Assembly: GCA_964019165.1 (NCBI GenBank)
Contig: OZ025273.1
Span: 2,190,501 to 2,254,500, forward strand
Direction: 5' to 3'
DNA length: 64,000 nucleotides
From: Mastigias papua
Lineage: Eukaryota > Cnidaria > Scyphozoa > Rhizostomeae > Mastigiidae
The notes under the pieces were generated by a model, which was not told where the DNA came from, ran no database searches, and saw nothing but the letters and a program-made list of their open reading frames with translations. Position numbers and translations under genes: made by a program. Numbering within the stretch: position 1 is the stretch's first letter; each line of letters opens with the position of its first letter. Below are positions 57,531-64,000 of this stretch, piece by piece.

Positions 57531-57690
57531 TGTTACATAACTTGCTCATTTTGCTCATTAGATAGCTTTTCAACAAAATTCCGAATTATATCTTTATCCT
57601 TTAGATCAAAGTTTGTTTCTATAAATGTTCTGAATGCGTCACGAAAGCCCTCCTTACCAGCTTTGAAAACCTTTATGTCATTTGCTTTGA
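57531..57690 (-). pseudogene. Unidentified coding-like fragment (52 codons)
   Basis: The minus strand reads YFIKANDIKVFKAGKEGFRD, then a charged helical stretch (FIETNFDLKDKDIIRNFVEK), ending EQVM and TAA. Composition is protein-like, but there is no start and the frame begins after a stop. Family unknown; probably part of a mobile-element or retrocopy relic together with the next entry. Confidence 0.3.
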
Positions 57691-57859
57691 TAAAATACAA
57701 TTCTTAGAAATCATAAATATATGTAAAGTACTTGGCGAATATACAAAAAATTCAATTTGACGTGGCAGCAGATGGCTTAATTGGAAAACTGTTTCTTTTG
57801 TCATAACTTGCTATTTTTGTTCTCAGATTGTGATTAAGGTATTCAAATTGAAAGTACAC

Positions 57860-58068
57860 ATTGCAACACAGATGTGTGCAAATTGTAGAATTTGTCGAGA
57901 AGGCTTACTATGCCTTAAGCTAGGAGGCCAAAATAGACCTTGGGCTCCTCATGTGGCTTGCATATCTTGTGTTGAATATCTAAGAGAGTGGTCAAATGGA
58001 AAAAGAAAAACTGGATTAGTGTTTGGTATTCCTATGGTTTGGAGAGAGCCCTCAAACCATCAAACTTG
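57860..58068 (+). pseudogene. Fragment of a dispersed invertebrate repeat protein (GxPMVWREPxNH motif)
   Basis: The open frame contains CANCRICREGLLCLKLGGQN followed by LREWSNGKRKT and FGIPMVWREPSNH before a stop. The GKxK..FGxPMVWRExxNH signature is, from memory, common in multicopy predicted proteins of arthropods and cnidarians, where it normally continues to a DCYFC motif. Here it stops before DCYFC, so it is truncated. I do not know its biochemical role. Confidence 0.5.
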
Positions 58069-58070
58069 AG

Positions 58071-59002
58071 AACACTTTCCAAGGTAGAATATCCTAGCAT
58101 ACCATCGGCTACTAGACCTGTTTCTCATTCCATTGATCTTCCTGTACCAATTTTTCAAGGTTTTTGAGGATCCAAACAATGAAGTCAGCAGTGTTATATC
58201 GTAAAATGAAAGTTTATATCGTAAAATGAATGTGAAAGATGCAACCTATTTCAAAAGCCGTTATTGCAATTGTTTGGTGTTTTATACTACTGCTAACTTC
58301 TTTGATATTTTGAAAAACCTAATGCGGAGAGTTGTTTATGTACATATTACCATACTTTTACATATTTTAAAAGTCATCATAATGATTAAAATACTATTTT
58401 GAAATAGTTTTATCGAAATATACAGTAATTCGCATTTACAATACTAATACTAAAAACTTACAAAATGCTATAATTTTGAAAGCCAAATTGCACAAAAGCT
58501 AGACCATATAGAAAAAATATAATTTCATTTTTGGAATCAGCACCCTTAAATTATCCTATAAGCAATCTGTTTCCTTAATCCCCACAAACTTCATTTTTAA
58601 TTGTAAAGCTGTGTAATCTTTTCATTCATACCCGATTTCATCAGTACCAAGGTTGGTGTGCACGTTAGAACGTGCCGCTAACCTCTGCTCGAATACCATC
58701 GTTAGCATCCACTGTTCGATTATTCGCACTTTGAAGGTCCCTTCTGCGGACAGTCTAACACCTATTGCATAGGTTGTTATCAGCTGGCGTCCTCGCGTTC
58801 TCGAGATGACAAGTGGAAAACCCATTTTACCCAATCCAAGAAACGCCTCTTTCTGGTCATATCATAGATACTATGGTTCATATACTCGTTACCAGGGCGA
58901 CAGAACGTCATTCTAAGAATGCCCTCTTTCCTTGTGGTGCCCAGTTCCCCACAGGGGACAAAGCAATAAACACACTTTCGGTGGGTTTGGCTTTGCTGTA
59001 GC
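58071..59002. other. Intergenic region and putative 5' UTR of the O-mannosyltransferase gene
   Basis: AT-rich to about 58620, then more balanced composition up to the ATG at 59003. No exon or element is assigned. Confidence 0.4.
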
Positions 59003-62000
59003 ATGGAAGGGGTGAGTGGGGCAATCGATGCAATGATGGAGAAAGAAGATTGTAAAGAGATCTCTCCTGATGAGCAGGCACTTTCTAGCACAAGTTCTAA
59101 GGTAAACTATTTGTTCTTCGTAGCTACGTAGATCTTGGTTTATCTCCAAGTTATCTGCCCATCGACTTGTGGCCTATAGCGTCACTGTGAATCTCCCCGC
59201 TAAATTGCCTGACTGAATTTAAAAATTAAAGTTTCTTTGTATACGGGGATATATCGGATTTATGGAATGACTAAAAAGCCAACGTTTTACCCTGGAAAGT
59301 ATCATGTTACGTGGCTAGTATCGTATGTTGTTTCACCAGCAGACAACTGTGCACAATTATGCATACGAGTTCTTATCAATAAACCTGCTGAATCAAACTG
59401 ACTCTACCAACTTGGATAATGTTTACAAATGTATATGTTATCCACTTTACTACTTAATTGAATAGCGATTCCGTATTAGTTTTTTTTTCCATATCCTCTT
59501 CCGGTCTGGAGCTTATCGGCATGAATTTGTTTTTGAGTGCTCTTTTGCAAATAGGTTTCCTGGTTACCCTGCAAGATACCAGCTTCTGTTTGCCGTGTTA
59601 TTTCTAAAATCTTCAACTTCTTCTCTACGTTATTTTCACCTACACGAAAGAACATTGGAAACAAAAGATACAGGTGTCAATTGTGCTCTTCTAGTTTCGG
59701 ATTCTACGAAGCGCACAGCAACCCACATAATAGTGTTCAGATAATTTTTGTGGAATGAGAAGAATGCTCTTTCGTGTTTTGCAATTAGAACATAGATTAT
59801 AGTAGTAGTAAGACGCAAGTGACTGTTTTGCTGCCCAAATCTATAAAGTTTATGATGATCTACAATCTACAACGCTTGTATCCTCCAGTTGCATGCCTAA
59901 TTGTCCAGCTTTGTTTAATTGCCCAGCTTTGTTTGTTTGTCTATCCTACAAACAATTGAGCTCTAAGGCCTCTTTTTTAGCTTATCAATAATTTGTATTA
60001 TAATATGCAAGTGACTAATATTAGCATGGATGGAGCTAGCAGCTTGGTGCTGCAGTCTGTGTGTACAAACATATTTGATTTCAAAAGATGCTGCTTATTA
60101 GGCTTTGTTTCTCTGTATGCATAAAGCCAGTAAACTAGCAAAAAGTATTGATTCAGCTTATCATAGATGAACCAACATACAGCAATTTAACTTTAAAGGA
60201 CTGTAATAGATATCTATGAGAAATACTAAGGTTGTCTTTTTGTGTCAAATCATCACTTTTCCTTTCCTATTTCAAAAGTTGTAAATTTTGCACCAAACAA
60301 TTGTATGGTGCTCATATTTGTTATTCAGATTTCAAAACATCAGTTGGTTTCCCTTTTTTACAATCCATTCAGAAATGCCAGGTGTTTATTCAGTTTGATA
60401 AAGGGATATACAGCTGAGATCTAGTGGCATTTTTTCTATAGGGCCACATGAGAACCAAAATATATGAGGGAGAGTGAAACCAAATGACTGAACTCTATGC
60501 TAGATAATATTTATTGTCTTTTTATATATGTAAATAAAAAGTATATAACTTCTAAGTAAGGCAGCTTTTATCCATGCATTAGATGACATAGCAAAAGATG
60601 TTTGTTTTGTCTTTTCCAATTGGCATTTGATAAGCCACTCAGAGTCAATCAAAGTGCTGTATGTAGCCTGCTGGCCCTGTTATGACCAGGTCTATTCTAG
60701 GCCTGCATAATTCCTAATAGGAGCCAAACTCCCCAGTCCAGAGTAACATAAACTATTACATCTGGTGATATAGCTAATTGCATTATATTTCTTTGAACAG
60801 GAAGGTGAGCCCACATCAAGTGGTAAAGAATTTGGTGATATACTTCAGTCTTCAAGGCAACCATTGATGCTTGTTTATACCCCACAAATTGATGTAATGT
60901 GGTTAGTGCTGATAGGTCTTGCAGCTGGAACTAGAATGTTCAATCTTACAAATCCAAACTCTGTAGTGTAAGTATTTCACTTGTTTGCAGTTTTCTAGAG
61001 AATGACCGTGCCTGAAAAGTATGTATTTCATTAGATAATTTCTGCTTAACATTGATAATTTATAAAGAGTCATCTGGTAGAAAAATGATGTTTTGAGAGG
61101 CCATGATCTAATGAAGAAGGACGGGTAATTTTGTATTGTCTCAAATCCTAATTGCCATATTTCTTTGACTATAAGTTGTGGCTTACATTTTTTCCCTACT
61201 ATGTTATGTTGTGGCAGCTTATAAACAAGGGTTGTTTATATGTTTTTATCTAAGCCATGAAACCATCCTAGCACTTCAATTGTAACCACAGCCTCAGGAC
61301 AAACCATTTCCTATGAGCAGCATGAAAGGTTAAGTGTATTGAAGCCATGTGCTTGCATGCTTCATGACACCTTTCTTTGCCTAGCCTGATCATGAACAGA
61401 TTTTATCTATTTCTCCAATACATACCGGCACATGATTGACAGTTTTTCAATAAAGTTCAGTAATGAGTTTTGTAGGTGAGGCTTATAATCAAGGGCAGTT
61501 TGCATTTTTTCTGAGCATCATTTAGTGATGCTTACATTCGTGGGCTGCTTAAAAGTGAGGGCAGCTTATAGTCAAAGAAATATGGTAGTCACATATCTTG
61601 AAGCAGATTTTTGCTATTCTTGTAAGTTTTATAATACCCAATTAACTTATTTGAAAAAAACAAAATCTTTTTGGAACATTTCAAAATAATTGAACATTCT
61701 TGTTATGACCTTTCAATGATATATGAAAAAGCATGGCTATTTTGATCTTTTTGCAATTTTTTTGTATAATTTTTTTCTCTTCAAACAGGTTTGATGAAGT
61801 TCACTTTGGTCGATTCACTTCATACTTTATGCAAAATAAGTTCTTTTTTGATGTTCATCCTCCTCTTGGAAAGCTACTGTTTGCACTCATTGGTACGTCA
61901 GCTTCCTCTTCTTCCCAAACAATGTCACATTTTGTATTTTGGAAAATATTGTTTTAGTAGACCATGTATATTATGAAAATTCATATGCATTTTTAATGTA

Positions 62001-64000
62001 ATCACCAGGTTATTGATTATTGAGCTCTATTTTGCATGAAGCATGCTCATTAACTTAAATCAATTTTCTATAAATCCTTTTGCCTGGATCTGATGAGGAG
62101 CACAGTTCAACCCTTCACCCAGTACTCTGCTCTTCTTGTTATCTGTCATCTCCATTTTCAATCAAACATAGACTGTACTTATTTGCTGTTGGCCATGCTA
62201 GCATACTTTCTTAATTCAGATTGTTATTTTTGTGTTAATCCTTAGGATATTTATCAGGGTTTGATGGCCTGTTCATGTTTGACCAGATTGGACAAGGTAT
62301 GTAGAAACATGTCCTAAGTACCCTGTTCTATTGTCATTAGAACTATGAATGCAGCTGTAGTTTATGCAATATTTGAAACTGATTTTCATTTTCTGGTGTC
62401 AAATCATAATTTGTTATTGGAAAATCTTGAAGTTACATAATACCTTGACAAGAGTAGTTCTTGGGAATGATTTAGTTATGAGCCAACTTTGCTCAATCTT
62501 GTATAAAAAGTACCCCTAGTCTGACCATATTTTCTTAAAAATACCCTGCCTCTTCTTGTTTCTTGTTTGGAGTTTTTTGGTTCATTTTTGAGTTGGCATT
62601 AAGAGTTATGAACAGTCACAACAAAAATTTGACAGAGTTCTCATGTTTCCACAGCAAAATGCTAAAACATTTTACAAAATGATCCATTGACAAAACTCAG
62701 TTTTCTGGTACAGTGCCAATGTCCCCTCCCAACTTGCCCAACAAGTCATATGTGAAAATTTACTTAGCTTGTGTTTAGGCCTACTTTGTTTTGTTTGGTC
62801 TACTAACTTTGCTCAGCTCATTTTCAGTTTGACCTTGTCAAAGATTGGCATGTTTTGTGAGGAAATATGATGCTATTGATTATTCCTTGAATAGCCCCAC
62901 TCACAACATCCTTTGAATATTTTTGTTGTATTGATTTCAATGTGCCTGTCAATTAGTAAAATGAATGATACAAACTCTTCCAACATGTTGTTTTCCCCTG
63001 ACATCCATTGAAGGACCTATGGTAATTTTGCTAAGATATCAAAATTTTTTTGGAGTTTTTTGGTTTTAGTAGTGTACACAAATAGAACATGCCATATGAC
63101 CTGTTACTACTGAAATGTTGGCTGCTACTTTTTGAGAACTTCAATAGAAAGATAAGATTATTTAAGTGAGTAGAAGCATCCTTCATTCCAAACAGAAATC
63201 CCATCTGAAATTGTCTGAAATCTTGAGATATCAGTAAAAATACTTGTGCAAAATCAAAACAGCTGTTCTTGTCTGTAATTTTACATACTTCTAATGGAAT
63301 TTAATTGCTTTTTACTTTAAGCATTTGGAGACCATGAGGGGCAGATATGGTATCTTAGACTATTGCCAGCAACATTCAGTACTCTGCTTGTCCCCTGTGT
63401 TTATGAGGTGAGTAGTGCAATGATAATCAATCAATCAATCAATCAATCAATGAATCAATCAATTAATCAATCAATCAATGAATCAATCAATCAATTAATC
63501 AATCAATTAATCAAACAAACTCTGAGTACTCATAATGTTAGGCCACAATTACACTTGTCAACATGCCATCATAACAAGAGTTTACAATGAAAATCAACAA
63601 TCCGTATTGCTGAGGATGATAATCAGCTTGCCAGATGGCTTGAAGACTTCCATAAACTGAGGTCCTTATCTTTCCCACCTGCTGTTAGCATCTTAACTAG
63701 AATGCTTAAATCCATTACCCTTTTTGAGTGAGGATGTCTTCTTATTTGAATTGATCCTTGCAAACCTGTCTCGTGATTTGTTGATATAGAATACCAGTAC
63801 AATAGCATTCACTCGCTTTATTTTTGAGATTACGTTAGACAGCAAATGATTTTCATCACTTATTATCACATTTTCATGACCAGAGTGATCCTAGTGAATG
63901 CTTCTGCTAAAATTGCCATATTCTTATGTATTTTTTAAAGCTGCTTTGAAAATCTCATTGAAGTTTGTATTTTTATCTTAAATTGGTTTTTGTTAGACAT
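59003..64000 (+). CDS. Protein O-mannosyltransferase (PMT family GT39, POMT1-like), 5' part
   Basis: The endoplasmic-reticulum membrane enzyme of this family moves mannose from dolichyl-phosphate mannose to Ser/Thr. Exons found: 59003-59101, 60801-60967, 61789-61892, 62246-62296, 63322-63407 (169 codons, ends phase 0 at a GTGAGT donor); the rest is beyond the window. An acidic N-terminus of about 60 residues precedes TM1 (about 66-82). The first luminal loop has the essential Asp-Glu (D91-E92) in [11 protein letters not shown], then [18 protein letters not shown] and [14 protein letters not shown] and RLLPA fit POMT1/rotated abdomen and fungal PMT1; animal POMT2 normally has CWDETHFG. The start at 59003 is the first ATG in the exon-1 frame upstream of a clean GTAAAC donor. 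Nothing exonic was found in 63408-64000. Confidence 0.85.
63426..63517. repeat. (CAAT)n repeat
   Basis: Interrupted CAAT/TCAA tetranucleotide tract 19 bp after the last exon in the window. Confidence 0.9.

Overview
This window is nuclear DNA from an animal. All genes found are split by many short GT-AG introns, the proteins belong to metazoan families, and the introns are full of microsatellites, Penelope-like and LINE fragments and small inverted-repeat elements. The mix suggests an invertebrate, probably marine. Species and phylum cannot be fixed from the sequence. Exons were assembled by hand from splice sites, reading phase and family similarity.

Layout, all genes on the + strand. (1) About 1499-4311: 3' end of a caspase-family gene (p10 subunit), invaded by three LINE fragments. 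(2) 4794-6083: a foldback-type element with long inverted arms made of short tandem repeats and a 6-bp target duplication. (3) 7734-17573 and 18701-31605: two tandem paralogues of a kynurenine/glutamine aminotransferase (KYAT family, fold-type I PLP enzyme), each encoding 420 aa with the same splice phases and both starting from a two-codon first exon. The second copy has two interchangeable 72-nt exons that differ at an active-site Tyr/Ser position. (4) 32288-55548: a complete choline transporter-like gene (SLC44A2/4/5 type, 705 aa, 26 exons) with two alternative first exons of equal length and phase. (5) 59003-63407 and beyond: first five exons of a protein O-mannosyltransferase (POMT1-like), cut by the window end.

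The most unusual region lies in the transporter introns. Intron 9 holds a 5'-truncated Penelope-like element and then a nearly perfect 1,033-bp inverted repeat, made of two further Penelope 3' halves placed head to head with a 28-bp spacer. The 3' ends carry hammerhead-ribozyme-like motifs, and stems I and II differ in sequence between families but keep their pairing. Intron 16 contains a 164-bp miniature with the same head-to-head design and its own hammerhead-like motif. Some of these motifs lie on the sense strand of the transporter gene.

The genes are not an operon and have no evident common pathway. The aminotransferase pair is a local duplication with signs of gene conversion. No tRNA, rRNA, CRISPR or bacterial feature was seen.
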